Program-made: the position numbers and the translations under genes
The notes under the pieces: generated by a model
What the model was told of the DNA's origin: nothing
Databases searched by the model: none
Seen by the model: the letters and a program-made list of their open reading frames with translations, nothing else
Assembly (NCBI GenBank): GCA_036489565.1
Contig: DASXFN010000049.1
Coordinates: forward strand, 1 to 64,000
DNA from: JAICKN01 sp036489565
Lineage (GTDB): Bacteria > Acidobacteriota > Terriglobia > Terriglobales > Acidobacteriaceae
Length of the DNA stretch: 64,000 bases
Direction of reading: 5' to 3'
Shown: piece by piece, positions 24,458 through 33,073 of the stretch
Layout of the letters: each line of letters starts with the position of its first letter
Position numbering within the stretch: position 1 is the stretch's first letter

Positions 24458-26080
24458 TCAAACGACCACGGTTTCCTTGTACTCCCCGAACACGCGGCGC
24501 AGCGTATCCGAAATTTCGCCGACCGTCGCGTAGGCTTCGACGGCGCTGAGAATATGCGGCATCAGGTTCGCTCCGGAGCGCGCCGCGTCTTCAATCTGCT
24601 TGAGAGATGCCTCCCATAACTGGCCGTCTCTGCGACTTCGCAGCGCGCGCAGACGTTCCACCTGTTTGCGCTCGAGCGTTTCGTCCATGTGTTGAATGGG
24701 CACGGGCTTTTCTTCTTCCATGGTGAACCGGTTCACACCGACAACGACCGCTTCTTCTTTCTCTACTTGCTTCTGATATTCGTAAGCGGCGTTCTGAATT
24801 TCCTGCTGCACGTATCCGCGTTCGATGGCGGGGAGCATTCCACCCAGCGCGTCAATTTTGTCCAGGTAATCGAGCGCGCGCTTCTCCATCTCATTGGTCA
24901 GGCTCTCGATGTAATACGATCCCGCTACCGGATCCACGGTGTTCGGCACTCCCGACTCGTAAGCGACGATCTGCTGCGTGCGTAAAGCAATTCGCGCGGC
25001 TTGCTCGGTGGGTAAGGCCAGGGCTTCATCGTAGGAATTGGTATGCAAGGACTGCGTTCCACCGAGCACCGCGGCAAGCGCCTGCAAGGCGGTGCGGACA
25101 ATATTGTTCTCCGGCTGCTGCGCGGTTAGCGTAGAGCCCGCCGTCTGCGTATGAAAGCGCAACATCCAGGAGCGCGGATTCTTCGCCTGGAAGCGTTCGC
25201 GCATGATCTTTGCCCACATGCGGCGCGCGGCGCGGAACTTCGCAACTTCTTCCAGGAAATTATTGTGCGCGTTAAAAAAGAACGACAGCCGCGGCGCGAA
25301 CTTGTCCACGTCCAGGCCCGATTTGATCGCTGCCTGCACGTAGGCAATTCCATTGCCCAAGGTGAAGGCGATTTCCTGCACCGCCGTCGAACCGGCTTCG
25401 CGCATGTGGTATCCGGAGATGGAGATCGTGTTCCACTCGGGAACATTGTCATTCACCCAGGCAAAGAGATCGGTGACGATGCGCATGGCCTGCTGCGGCG
25501 GATAGATGTACGTGCCCCTGGCGATGTATTCCTTCAGAATATCGTTTTGCACCGTACCTGAAAGCCGGCGAATGTCCACGCTGCGCCGCCGTGCCACTGC
25601 GACATACAGAGCCAGCAGAATGGAGGCGGTCGCGTTGATGGTCATGGAAGTCGAGATCTTCGTCAGGTCTATCCCCTCGAACAACCGCTCCATGTCTTCA
25701 ATGGAGTCAATGGCGACGCCGACCTTGCCCACCTCACCGAGCGCCAGCGGACTATCGGAATCGAGGCCGATTTGGGTGGGAAGATCGAAGGCGACCGAAA
25801 GCCCCGTGGTGCCGTGGGCGAGCAGATATTTATATCGCTTGTTGGACTCTTCGGCGTCGCCCATGCCTGCGTACTGACGCATGGTCCAGAGGCGGCCACG
25901 ATATCCGGTGGGCTGAATGCCGCGCGTGTAGGGATATTCGCCGGGAAAGCCGATCTGGGCGTCGTAGTCAAAAACACCAGAATCAGCAGCGACGAGGTCC
26001 TCTTCCGTATAGACGGGTTGAATGGGAATATGGGAGGAAGTCTCGGGCTGAGCAGCGGACGGTTTGGATTTCTCAGCCAT
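24458..26080 (-). CDS. Methylmalonyl-CoA mutase, large (alpha) subunit type
   Basis: 540 residues, the length of stand-alone catalytic subunits that lack the C-terminal B12-binding domain. It should isomerise (R)-methylmalonyl-CoA and succinyl-CoA together with a separate cobalamin-binding subunit, not seen here. Motifs: YTRGIQPTGYRGRLWTMRQY, VAFDLPTQIGLDSD, ISGYHMREAG (catalytic His near 225), RFHTQTAGSTLTAQQP and GGTQSLHTNSYDEALALP. Tyr70 and Arg188 sit where the mutase has Tyr89/Arg207 and isobutyryl-CoA mutase has Phe/Gln, favouring methylmalonyl-CoA as substrate. The assignment of these positions is by eye. Confidence 0.88.
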   Translation of the reverse strand: MAEKSKPSAAQPETSSHIPIQPVYTEEDLVAADSGVFDYDAQIGFPGEYPYTRGIQPTGYRGRLWTMRQYAGMGDAEESNKRYKYLLAHGTTGLSVAFDLPTQIGLDSDSPLALGEVGKVGVAIDSIEDMERLFEGIDLTKISTSMTINATASILLALYVAVARRRSVDIRRLSGTVQNDILKEYIARGTYIYPPQQAMRIVTDLFAWVNDNVPEWNTISISGYHMREAGSTAVQEIAFTLGNGIAYVQAAIKSGLDVDKFAPRLSFFFNAHNNFLEEVAKFRAARRMWAKIMRERFQAKNPRSWMLRFHTQTAGSTLTAQQPENNIVRTALQALAAVLGGTQSLHTNSYDEALALPTEQAARIALRTQQIVAYESGVPNTVDPVAGSYYIESLTNEMEKRALDYLDKIDALGGMLPAIERGYVQQEIQNAAYEYQKQVEKEEAVVVGVNRFTMEEEKPVPIQHMDETLERKQVERLRALRSRRDGQLWEASLKQIEDAARSGANLMPHILSAVEAYATVGEISDTLRRVFGEYKETVVV

Positions 26081-26111
26081 GGCAAATAGACTTCAGTTCC
26101 GCGACCCGGAT

Positions 26112-26176
26112 CTCACTTCGTTACCGCTCACTTCATTACCGGTCACTTCGTTACTACTCACTTCATGGCCGCTAAC
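26112..26176. repeat. 15-bp tandem repeat (about four units)
   Basis: Units ctcacttcgttaccg, ctcacttcattaccg, gtcacttcgttacta, ctcacttcatggccg and a partial ctaacttcc. The rightmost unit covers the stop codon and last codons of the small membrane gene at 26158, so the array seems to have expanded from that 3' end. Confidence 0.75.
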
Positions 26177-26502
26177 TTCCTCCGCAATCGCCAGAACGAA
26201 GTCACTCCAAACCAAACGAACAACAGCGTGAAGCACACCGCAAGCATCACCCGGCCGTAGCTGGATTTACCCGCTTCATATTTCGAGTACTCGCGCACGA
26301 TTCCGATTGCTCCAATTCCAGCAATTGCCAGAAAAACGAATCCTACAACTTCCAGCCAGAGCTGGTGCATGACATGCGCAAAATGCACGGCCCAGGCGCG
26401 GACACCTTGCCAAAGCGCATTCAATCCATGCGAGCGCTTGGCTTGGTCGGTGGCCATCCGAGTGGCGATCCCCAAATTTTTGAAAGTGAAGACTTTCCCC
26501 AT
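26158..26502 (-). CDS. Small two-helix membrane protein
   Basis: 114 residues if started at the ATG 26502 (MGKVFTFKNLG); a later ATG gives MATDQAKRSHG and is also possible. An N-terminal soluble segment with AVHFAHVMHQLWLE precedes two membrane helices: VVGFVFLAIAGIGAIGIV and VMLAVCFTLLFVWFGV, then a basic RLRRKLAAMK tail. Function unknown. No clear ribosome binding site decides the start. It is upstream of the mutase gene on the same strand and may be co-transcribed. Confidence 0.65.
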   Translation of the reverse strand: MGKVFTFKNLGIATRMATDQAKRSHGLNALWQGVRAWAVHFAHVMHQLWLEVVGFVFLAIAGIGAIGIVREYSKYEAGKSSYGRVMLAVCFTLLFVWFGVTSFWRLRRKLAAMK

Positions 26503-26651
26503 CGCGAATGATTTTATCAATGTTTTCGCCCGTTTTAAGGGATAGAATACGGGCACGGTAAACTGCACCGGCCACGCATCATAGGCATGCGTTTATACAT
26601 CTAATGAACTGGAGCTGCCTTTGTGGCAGCGACCGGGATGCAGGGGGGCAT

Positions 26652-26939
26652 GTGGACCAGCAACTTAAGCAACTTATGAAGGAACTTGGCGAGGCGATCA
26701 ATGAATCCCTGGCTGACTCCGATTCCATCGCCGAAGTCGTCTCCAGAATCAAGGACGGCGGATATGACATTTTCCTGGTGCTGGAAGCTACCATTGGCAT
26801 CAGCAAGCCAGGTGAGAGCAATGCGGAGAAGACGACGCTCGTCACTTCCTCTTCGAGCAATTTCGAGTTCAAAGTCAGCGACCAGGACCTGAAGTTCCTG
26901 AAATCGCTGCGCATTAAAGTGGAAGAAGAGCAGACGTAA
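26652..26939 (+). CDS. Small conserved-type hypothetical protein (95 aa)
   Basis: Starts with GTG at 26652 after an AGGGGGG site. VDQQLKQLMKELGEAINESL, then a short helix-strand segment IKDGGYDIFLVLEATIGI, a Ser-rich linker and FKVSDQDLKFLKSLRIKV at the end. The sequence is typical of a compact alpha/beta protein. Family not known to me by name, function unknown. It is divergent from the small membrane protein gene and precedes glgC by 277 bp. Confidence 0.7.
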   Translation: MDQQLKQLMKELGEAINESLADSDSIAEVVSRIKDGGYDIFLVLEATIGISKPGESNAEKTTLVTSSSSNFEFKVSDQDLKFLKSLRIKVEEEQT

Positions 26940-27216
26940 GGTAGAGTTGCTCCGGCCCTGCTGATGAAGTGCATCGCTTATAGCGCCAGGCGTCAGTCCG
27001 GCAACCCAAGCTCCCTTCGTTCCCTCCTGCCAAAACCGTCTTTCACCGTACGGTACTGCTACATAGCTGTGCTAGTATCTTCTTTCATTTTGTACAGGTT
27101 TCATTTTGGGGCGCATTTCTTTTTGTGCGCGATCACGCCAGAGTGAGGCAAAAATCATCCTGGCGCGTTTCCCATCACTAGCAGTCTGCATCCAAGCGCA
27201 AGGGCATGCCAGCACT

Positions 27217-28467
27217 ATGAAAGATACGCTCGGAGTTCTGCTCGCTGGGGGAGCCGGAGAACGGCTTTATCCTCTCACTCGCGACCGTGCCAAACCTGCC
27301 GTCACTTTCGGCGGCATTTATCGAATTATCGACGTCACGCTTTCCAACTGCGTCAATTCCGACCTGCGCAAGGTTTACATTCTCACGCAATATAAAGCGC
27401 TCTCGCTCAACCGCCATATTCGTGAAGGGTGGAATTTTGTGGCCCGTGAAATGGGCGAGTTCGTCGAAGTCCTGCCTCCCATGAAGCGCGTGAGCGAAAG
27501 CTGGTACCAGGGAACGGCCGACGCGGTTTACCAGAACATTTATTCGATTGGATCAGAGCAACCCAAGCGGGTGCTGATTCTTTCCGGCGACCATATTTAC
27601 AAGATGAACTATCGCCGCATGCTCAAGCAGCATGAAGACTGCGGCGCGGACGTGACGCTGGCGACCATCCAAATTGAGCCCGATGAAGTTTTTCGCTTCG
27701 GCGTGGTGGATGTGGACCACGATAACCGCGTGGTGGGATTTGAGGAGAAGCCCAAAGAAACCAAGCTCCGCGCCCCGCACAATCCCAATAAAGTCGCGGC
27801 GTCCATGGGAATTTATCTTTTCAACACCGATGTGCTGATTCCGGTATTGCTGAAGGACGCGGAAGATCCCGATTCCAGCCACGACTTCGGCAAAGACATT
27901 CTGCCTAAGATGGTGGACGACTACCGCGTTTACGCCTACGACTTTGTGGATGAGAACAAAAAAGAGGCCCAGTACTGGCGCGACGTGGGAACGCTCGAAG
28001 CCTACTACGAAGCCAACATGGACATCGTTTCGGTCTCGCCGGTGTTTAATTTGTACGACTCCGACTGGCCGATCCGGACTTATCAGCGCCAGTACCCGCC
28101 GGCAAAGTTTGTGTTCGCTGAACAGGGACGCACCGGGCAGGCGCATGATTCGATTGTTTCCGCGGGATGCATTGTTTCAGGAAGCAGCGTGCGGGGCAGC
28201 ATTCTTTCGCCGGACGTGCGCGTCAACTCCTACAGCGAAGTCGAGTCCAGCATTCTTTTCTCGCACGTGAATATCGGCCGCCACTGCCGCATTCGACGCG
28301 CAATTATTGACCGCGACGTTCACATTCCCGAAGGGACGACGATTGGATTCGATCCAGAAGCCGACAGGCAGCGATATTTCGTGACTGACTCAGGAATTAC
28401 GGTGGTGACACGGGATTATTCTTTGTTTGAAAATCCCGTGACTGTGGACTACTTCACCAGCGAATAG
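27217..28467 (+). CDS. glgC: Glucose-1-phosphate adenylyltransferase
   Basis: 416 residues, usual length. It makes ADP-glucose from glucose-1-phosphate and ATP for glycogen synthesis. The N-terminal nucleotidyltransferase has LAGGAGERLYPLTRDRAKPA (pyrophosphorylase loop) and later ILSGDHIYKMNY and FGVVDVDHDNRVVGFEEKP. The C-terminal left-handed beta-helix carries hexapeptide-like repeats (SSVRGSILSPDVRVNSYS). The ATG at 27217 begins the conserved MKDTLGVLLAGG; no good ribosome binding site is seen. Other glycogen genes are not adjacent. Confidence 0.95.
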   Translation: MKDTLGVLLAGGAGERLYPLTRDRAKPAVTFGGIYRIIDVTLSNCVNSDLRKVYILTQYKALSLNRHIREGWNFVAREMGEFVEVLPPMKRVSESWYQGTADAVYQNIYSIGSEQPKRVLILSGDHIYKMNYRRMLKQHEDCGADVTLATIQIEPDEVFRFGVVDVDHDNRVVGFEEKPKETKLRAPHNPNKVAASMGIYLFNTDVLIPVLLKDAEDPDSSHDFGKDILPKMVDDYRVYAYDFVDENKKEAQYWRDVGTLEAYYEANMDIVSVSPVFNLYDSDWPIRTYQRQYPPAKFVFAEQGRTGQAHDSIVSAGCIVSGSSVRGSILSPDVRVNSYSEVESSILFSHVNIGRHCRIRRAIIDRDVHIPEGTTIGFDPEADRQRYFVTDSGITVVTRDYSLFENPVTVDYFTSE

Positions 28468-28476
28468 GCTTTTCTT

Positions 28477-28541
28477 ACCTCAGGGGCTGAAGCCTTATAT
28501 TGTTAGCGTTCGTGCGGCATGGCTAAAGCCATGCCCTTCCC
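28477..28541 (+). repeat. REP element after glgC
   Basis: acctcaggggctgaagccttat, linker, ggcatggctaaagccatgcccttcc. The first hairpin is degenerate; the second is intact. Confidence 0.75.
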
Positions 28542-28664
28542 GTTTATTTCGCGAGCGGAAGCCAATCCAATTGATGCGGTAAAAAATCAGGTTCGAAACC
28601 TTCGCTATTAAATGCGCGCTCTTGCTACTAAACTGGGGCTCTTGCGCGAGGGAAATCACACGTA

Positions 28665-29033
28665 TTAGCTTTTTATTGGCTCAACCAGGACCGCCGTGCC
28701 GTAGGCCAGGACTTCCGTGACGCCTTGCATGATTTCCGTTGCGTCGTATCGGAACGTAAGCACGGCGTTTCCGCCCAATTGGCCGGCGTGCTGCAACATC
28801 AGATCAAAAGCTTCTTCGCGCGTTCTTTCACAAAGATTGGTCAGAAGCGTAATGTTTCCGCCGATCAACGTCTGCAAGCTGGCGCCAATCGTGCCGATTA
28901 CTGAACGCGAGCGCACTACGATTCCGCGAACAACTCCCAGCGTGCGGACTACTTTGAATCCATCCAACTCGAATTGCGTGGTAACCATGTTGTGCGCGAC
29001 CATACTTCCCCCCGCGTAATGCGTAACGCCCAT
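28665..29033 (-). CDS. ybjQ: YbjQ family (DUF74) protein
   Basis: 122 residues with the YbjQ pattern: VVRTLGVVRGIVVRSRSVIG, LTNLCERTREEAFDLMLQHA, GNAVLTFRYD and a hydrophobic end (GTAVLVEP). Family proteins are small pentamers of uncertain, possibly heavy-metal-related function. The start at 29033 has a GGGG site 8 nt away and adds a short HYAGGSMVAHN segment before the usual family N-terminus. Confidence 0.88.
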   Translation of the reverse strand: MGVTHYAGGSMVAHNMVTTQFELDGFKVVRTLGVVRGIVVRSRSVIGTIGASLQTLIGGNITLLTNLCERTREEAFDLMLQHAGQLGGNAVLTFRYDATEIMQGVTEVLAYGTAVLVEPIKS

Positions 29034-29446
29034 GTGCTTTCCCCTTCCATTTGATTTCTACTCCCGCGCAATCACGAAGACAATTTGATTCGGCAATAGT
29101 TCCATAACTTGCAACTGACTAATGTTTGGCAGCCGGAATGAGGGGAGTTACGGGTATTTCCTACAAGCATTCCCCTCCCAAACAATCATGTCACCCCGAC
29201 GTGCGAGCAAAGCGAGCGGAGGAGGGACCTTACGACAGTTGCAGCGATCTGTGCAGCAAAGAAGGACACCACTCCTCCGCAAGGAGCAAGAAAACATTCC
29301 GGCTGACGTAAGGTCCCTCAACGCTATGCGTTTCGGGATGACATGAGGTTTGAGGGAATTTATGGAGTGAGGGTATTTATGGGTTTGACACTTTTGAATG
29401 GCCCCAAGAAATCATCTTAGGCGTATATAGCCCGAAACAAAATCCA
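29034..29446. other. Intergenic region with a MITE-like element
   Basis: 413 bp between ybjQ and the recJ 3' end. It contains the element at 29189-29343. No gene seen. Confidence 0.5.
29189..29343. mobile_element. MITE-like element with tgtcaccccga/tcgggatgaca ends
   Basis: 155 bp. Imperfect terminal inverted repeats (tgtcaccccgac... and ...tttcgggatgaca) enclose a second pair gagggaccttacg / cgtaaggtccctc (13 bp). It has no coding capacity. Similar gagggacctta-type elements are common in intergenic DNA of environmental bacteria, from general knowledge. Confidence 0.6.
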
Positions 29447-31255
29447 TTAACCAACCACCGCGATCTTCTCCCGCGCTCCACCGCTCTTGAAATCTCGCAG
29501 CGTCAACTCAATCCCGCCAAATTCTGGATGATCGTTCTGCTCCAGCGTAAAGGCGACGTCAAAGCTGTCCCCGGCGAGCAGCCCCGATTGTTGAAATCGC
29601 TCCGCCATGCGCCATCCAAGCGCGTTATAGGACATTGAATTTCGCCAGCCGCTCTCTCCATTTTTTGAGATCGCGGGAGGCGCAACCCTTAGGCGCACAT
29701 GTTTTTCTTTTATGATCTTTGGCGGCGCCATCAGCCGGACACCGCGGGCCACGAAGACCGGCGCATGATTTCCCGCGCCAAACGGTTCCAGCTGCTCGAT
29801 TGCCGCAAATAACTCCGGCGTAATCTCCGCCAGCGACAACTCCGCGTCCGCTTCCAGCTGCGGATCGAAATCTTCAAGAGTAAGCCGCTGTCGCGCATAG
29901 GCATCCAGCCGCGTTCGCAACTCCTCCACATTTGCACAGGGCAACGAAAATCCTACCGCATGCGAGTGTCCGCCAAATCGAGTGAACAACTCCGGGCAGG
30001 ATTCCAGCGCGTTGAGCAGATGAAACGGTTTGATGGAGCGGCCTGAACCGTGCGCCTCTTCTCCGTTTTTAGAGATCACCAGCGCCGGCCGGCCATAACG
30101 CTCCACTACGCGAGTAGCGGTGATTCCGATCACGCCTCGGTGCCAGCCTTCGCCATCCACAACAACACAAAAAGCCTCGCCAAGGGCCGGAGTTTCTTCG
30201 AATCGTTTATTGATGGATTCAAGAATGCGGCGTTCTTCCTCCTGACGCTCGGAATTTAACTCATCAAGGCGATTGGCAATCTCCACGGCACGGAGTGGGT
30301 CTTTGACGCTAAAAAGTTCGATTACATCCCGCGCCACGTCCATGCGCCCGGCGGCATTAATGCGCGGCGCGATGCGAAAGGCAACTTCGCCGGAGGTCAA
30401 CGGTTCGCCGCCAAGCTTTGCTACTTGGAGCAGAGCGCGCAACCCCGGATTGACGGCAGTGCGCAGCGCCTGCAATCCAATTTTGGTGAAGATACGATTT
30501 TCGCCCGCCAGCGGCACGGAATCCGCAACCGTGGCAATGGCCACCATTTTCATGAATGACTTCAACAAGCTTGTCTGGTCTTTGTCCGCAAGCCTTCTTG
30601 CCAGAAGTCCCTGCGCGAGTTTGAATGCGACTCCAGCCCCGCAAATTGACTTGCACGGATACTCGCATCCCGCCTGGTTGGGATTCACGACGGCGAGGGC
30701 TCGGGGAACGCCGTCCGCACCCGGCAGATGGTGGTCTGTAACGATGAGGTCAACACCCAAGCGATGCGCGGTTTCTGCCGGAGCAAAGGCGCGAATACCC
30801 ATGTCCACGCTGATGATGAGATGAATCCCCGCCGCCGCTGCACGCTCAATCACATCGTCGCGCATGTCGTAGCCATCGCGGATGCGGTGCGGGACGTGGA
30901 AGTCGGTAGTTCCTCCGCACAACTCAATCGCGGTTTTGAGAATGACGATGGCGGTGGTGCCGTCCACATCGTAGTCCCCGTAGATCAGAATGGTTTCTTT
31001 GCGCTCGATTGCCGCTTCGATGCGGTCGAGTGCTGCTTTCATTCCTGTTAACAAATATGGAGAGTGGAGATCAGAGAGCGAGGGCGAAAGGAAATGGTGG
31101 GCGGTTTCGCCTGTAGTGATCCCGCGCATTACTAAAAGGCGGGCAAGGATGCCGGCAACCGCGGGATTGAATTTTTGTGTGAAGGCGCCCGATTGCAACT
31201 CAGCGGAAAGGGATTGTGCTTGTGCGTGGTCTGCGCTGCGAATGTTCCAGCGCAT
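29447..31255 (-). CDS. recJ: Single-stranded-DNA-specific exonuclease RecJ
   Basis: 602 residues. The DHH core is clear: ILIYGDYDVDGTTA (metal-binding DxD), IISVDMGIRAF, VTDHHLPG (DHH motif), and ICGAGVAFKLAQ. The DHHA1 domain has GGHSHAVGFSLP, and an OB-like C-terminus follows. RecJ degrades ssDNA 5' to 3' in RecF-pathway recombination and mismatch repair. Its ATG lies 2 nt after the stop of the upstream 158-aa gene, so they form an operon. Confidence 0.95.
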   Translation of the reverse strand: MRWNIRSADHAQAQSLSAELQSGAFTQKFNPAVAGILARLLVMRGITTGETAHHFLSPSLSDLHSPYLLTGMKAALDRIEAAIERKETILIYGDYDVDGTTAIVILKTAIELCGGTTDFHVPHRIRDGYDMRDDVIERAAAAGIHLIISVDMGIRAFAPAETAHRLGVDLIVTDHHLPGADGVPRALAVVNPNQAGCEYPCKSICGAGVAFKLAQGLLARRLADKDQTSLLKSFMKMVAIATVADSVPLAGENRIFTKIGLQALRTAVNPGLRALLQVAKLGGEPLTSGEVAFRIAPRINAAGRMDVARDVIELFSVKDPLRAVEIANRLDELNSERQEEERRILESINKRFEETPALGEAFCVVVDGEGWHRGVIGITATRVVERYGRPALVISKNGEEAHGSGRSIKPFHLLNALESCPELFTRFGGHSHAVGFSLPCANVEELRTRLDAYARQRLTLEDFDPQLEADAELSLAEITPELFAAIEQLEPFGAGNHAPVFVARGVRLMAPPKIIKEKHVRLRVAPPAISKNGESGWRNSMSYNALGWRMAERFQQSGLLAGDSFDVAFTLEQNDHPEFGGIELTLRDFKSGGAREKIAVVG

Positions 31256-31257
31256 GA

Positions 31258-31734
31258 TTAAGGCTCGTCATCGAACTCGGAACCATCGATGGGGATGCCG
31301 CCAAAATCTTCCGACAGCTCCATGAGCCTCTTGTAGCGGTCGTACCATTCGGTGGAAGCCTCGTAGAGCATCATTACGCCCTGGTGGGCAAAACCTAGTT
31401 GAACGAATCCAGTCTTACCGATATAAGTACGGAGCCAGCGGGCCTCTTCCACGTCTTCATCACTGGTAAATTCGGCGCTGCCTACCTGTTTAAGAAGATC
31501 GTCCACTTCCTCGCTGCGCATGTGCCACGAATTCATGGTAAGAAACGGAGCATTCGCGGCCTTCGCCAATTCCACGAAATCCTTCCAGCTGTCGGGATTC
31601 TCTTCATCCCCCCAGGCGACGCAGGGGACCTCGTCAGAATCCACGTAGCCCTGAAAACGGCGCATGCCATGGCCTTCGATGAAGGCAATCATGTCGTCTT
31701 TCAGGGTGGCGAAATCTTCGGCGAGCGGTGACAT
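31258..31734 (-). CDS. Hypothetical protein upstream of recJ
   Basis: 158 residues, acidic, soluble; family not recognised. Features: FATLKDDMIAFIEGHGMRRF, WGDEENPDSWKDFVELAKAA, FLTMNSWHMRSEEVDD and an aromatic WYDRYKRLMELSEDFGG near the end. The start at 31734 lacks a Shine-Dalgarno and may be leaderless, with tacaat upstream. It is tightly coupled to recJ (2-nt gap), which hints at co-expression but not function. Confidence 0.7.
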   Translation of the reverse strand: MSPLAEDFATLKDDMIAFIEGHGMRRFQGYVDSDEVPCVAWGDEENPDSWKDFVELAKAANAPFLTMNSWHMRSEEVDDLLKQVGSAEFTSDEDVEEARWLRTYIGKTGFVQLGFAHQGVMMLYEASTEWYDRYKRLMELSEDFGGIPIDGSEFDDEP

Positions 31735-31768
31735 GGTTAGGGCTCTGGATATTGTAAGGCAATAAGGA

Positions 31769-32230
31769 CTAATAGTGTGGGTTCCATGCCTCACGTTTCC
31801 AAAATGGATATCCGGAGAGCCGGAAAGCGCCTATAAAGAAAATAAGACCCAGAATGAGAACCCCAGGCACGACCGCCCATCGGCCTTCCCCGCAGTCTAT
31901 ACAAGCATCTACCAGCTGAATCAAGGCTACGATCACCATCAAATTGCTAAGCGCCCCTCTGGCCCGCAGGCTTAATAACACCACTAAGAGAATCGCAAGA
32001 ACCAGATTACGCGATGCAAGATAGCCTGCATAAATGTGAACAGCGCCATTGATTTGGTCGTGGGGAGACACCAGTATCGCCGGATGCACAAGAGCTATGA
32101 CCGCCCCCGCTGCCATGAGCAATGCGCCCAGCATCACGGCAATATATAGCCACCAAGCAATGAGCGGTGTCCCGCCTTGGGAACCGCTACCAGTGGGCAT
32201 CTGCTTGTTCGCATCGTCAGACTTAGTCAT
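31769..32230 (-). CDS. Four-helix membrane protein
   Basis: 153 residues. A polar N-terminus (MTKSDDANKQMPTGSGSQGG) precedes four hydrophobic helices: LYIAVMLGALLMAAGAVIAL, ASRNLVLAILLVVLLSL, LMVIVALIQLVDACIDCG and VVPGVLILGLIFFIGAF. A GGGAG site precedes the ATG. The SRN and DACIDCGEGRW motifs recall DUF4267-like small membrane proteins; uncertain. It heads the group that continues with the 158-aa gene and recJ. Confidence 0.75.
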   Translation of the reverse strand: MTKSDDANKQMPTGSGSQGGTPLIAWWLYIAVMLGALLMAAGAVIALVHPAILVSPHDQINGAVHIYAGYLASRNLVLAILLVVLLSLRARGALSNLMVIVALIQLVDACIDCGEGRWAVVPGVLILGLIFFIGAFRLSGYPFWKREAWNPHY

Positions 32231-32420
32231 GAACGCTCCCAGGGAACTATATCGTCATCCTGCATGCAATCCTGCACTTAGCCCCATACTTAGGCGACAG
32301 CGCGGCGTGATTCTTATACGCGATTCCTTCTTCCTAAGTTCGCGAATATTGCTATCCAGGATTTATCGCTTCAAATTTATGTGCTAAACTCATAAATTCG
32401 CGCCAACAATTTTCCGCACT

Positions 32421-32699
32421 ATGCTCCTGTCAAAAGAATATGTGGGCTATTTGGCCCGCGAAGTCACAAAAAAACTGATTGCGGGCGAGTTCATTGAGAC
32501 CAAAGACGTCCCCGTGGTCACCGAACGCGTCCACGCGTCCATGCTCGAAGAGCTCACGCTCGAAGACCGCATCAATGATGAAGTCCGCGTCATCCTCGAA
32601 GCCTATGCGGAGGAAATGCGCAAGTCCGGCGCCAACTACCAGGAGATGTTCCGCAAAGTGAAAAGCGAACTGACCCGCAAGTACAAGGCGGTCCTTTGA
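32421..32699 (+). CDS. DUF507 family protein, first copy
   Basis: 92 residues. It follows the DUF507 pattern: MLLSKEYVGYLAREVTKKLI, a middle helix EELTLEDRINDEVRVILEAY, and QEMFRKVKSELTRKYKAVL at the end. The family is small, helical and without known function, found in Acidobacteriota, Aquificota and Deltaproteobacteria lineages. Its TGA overlaps the TTG start of the second copy (TTGA), so the two are translationally coupled. Confidence 0.85.
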   Translation: MLLSKEYVGYLAREVTKKLIAGEFIETKDVPVVTERVHASMLEELTLEDRINDEVRVILEAYAEEMRKSGANYQEMFRKVKSELTRKYKAVL

Positions 32700-32971
32700 G
32701 AATCAGCCGCGATAAGGTCAACAAGGTTGCGCACGTTGTCAGCGACGCCCTCGCCGAGACCGACCAGGTGGATTTCGTCGAAGACCGCAATACCATTCGC
32801 CTGGAAATCCGCAAAATTCTGGAAGAGCTGCTGAACCAGGAAGCAAAAATTGACGCGTCCGCCAAGCAGAAGATTGAAAGCCAGAAGCGAACCATTCTTG
32901 AAGGCAGCCAGGAGTGGGACATCCTTTACCGCAAGTATTACAACGAGGAAGTTAAGAAGCTGGGCGTTTAG
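32696..32971 (+). CDS. DUF507 family protein, second copy
   Basis: 91 residues starting with TTG in a 4-nt overlap with the first copy. MRISRDKVNKVAHVVSDALA, VEDRNTIRLEIRKILEELL and a conserved C-terminal EWDILYRKYYNEEVKKLG match DUF507. It is a paralogue of the upstream gene in opposite charge balance. The tandem, overlapping pair suggests a heteromer; this is inferred. Confidence 0.83.
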   Translation: MRISRDKVNKVAHVVSDALAETDQVDFVEDRNTIRLEIRKILEELLNQEAKIDASAKQKIESQKRTILEGSQEWDILYRKYYNEEVKKLGV

Positions 32972-33073
32972 TCAGATATTTCAATCCTCTTTCCATCCCA
33001 CCAGTCCAATTCAGGAACGAATGCCCGCCGTTGAATTCAAAATAGCCCGGGGGTGGCATTGCAGCAGACAGGA

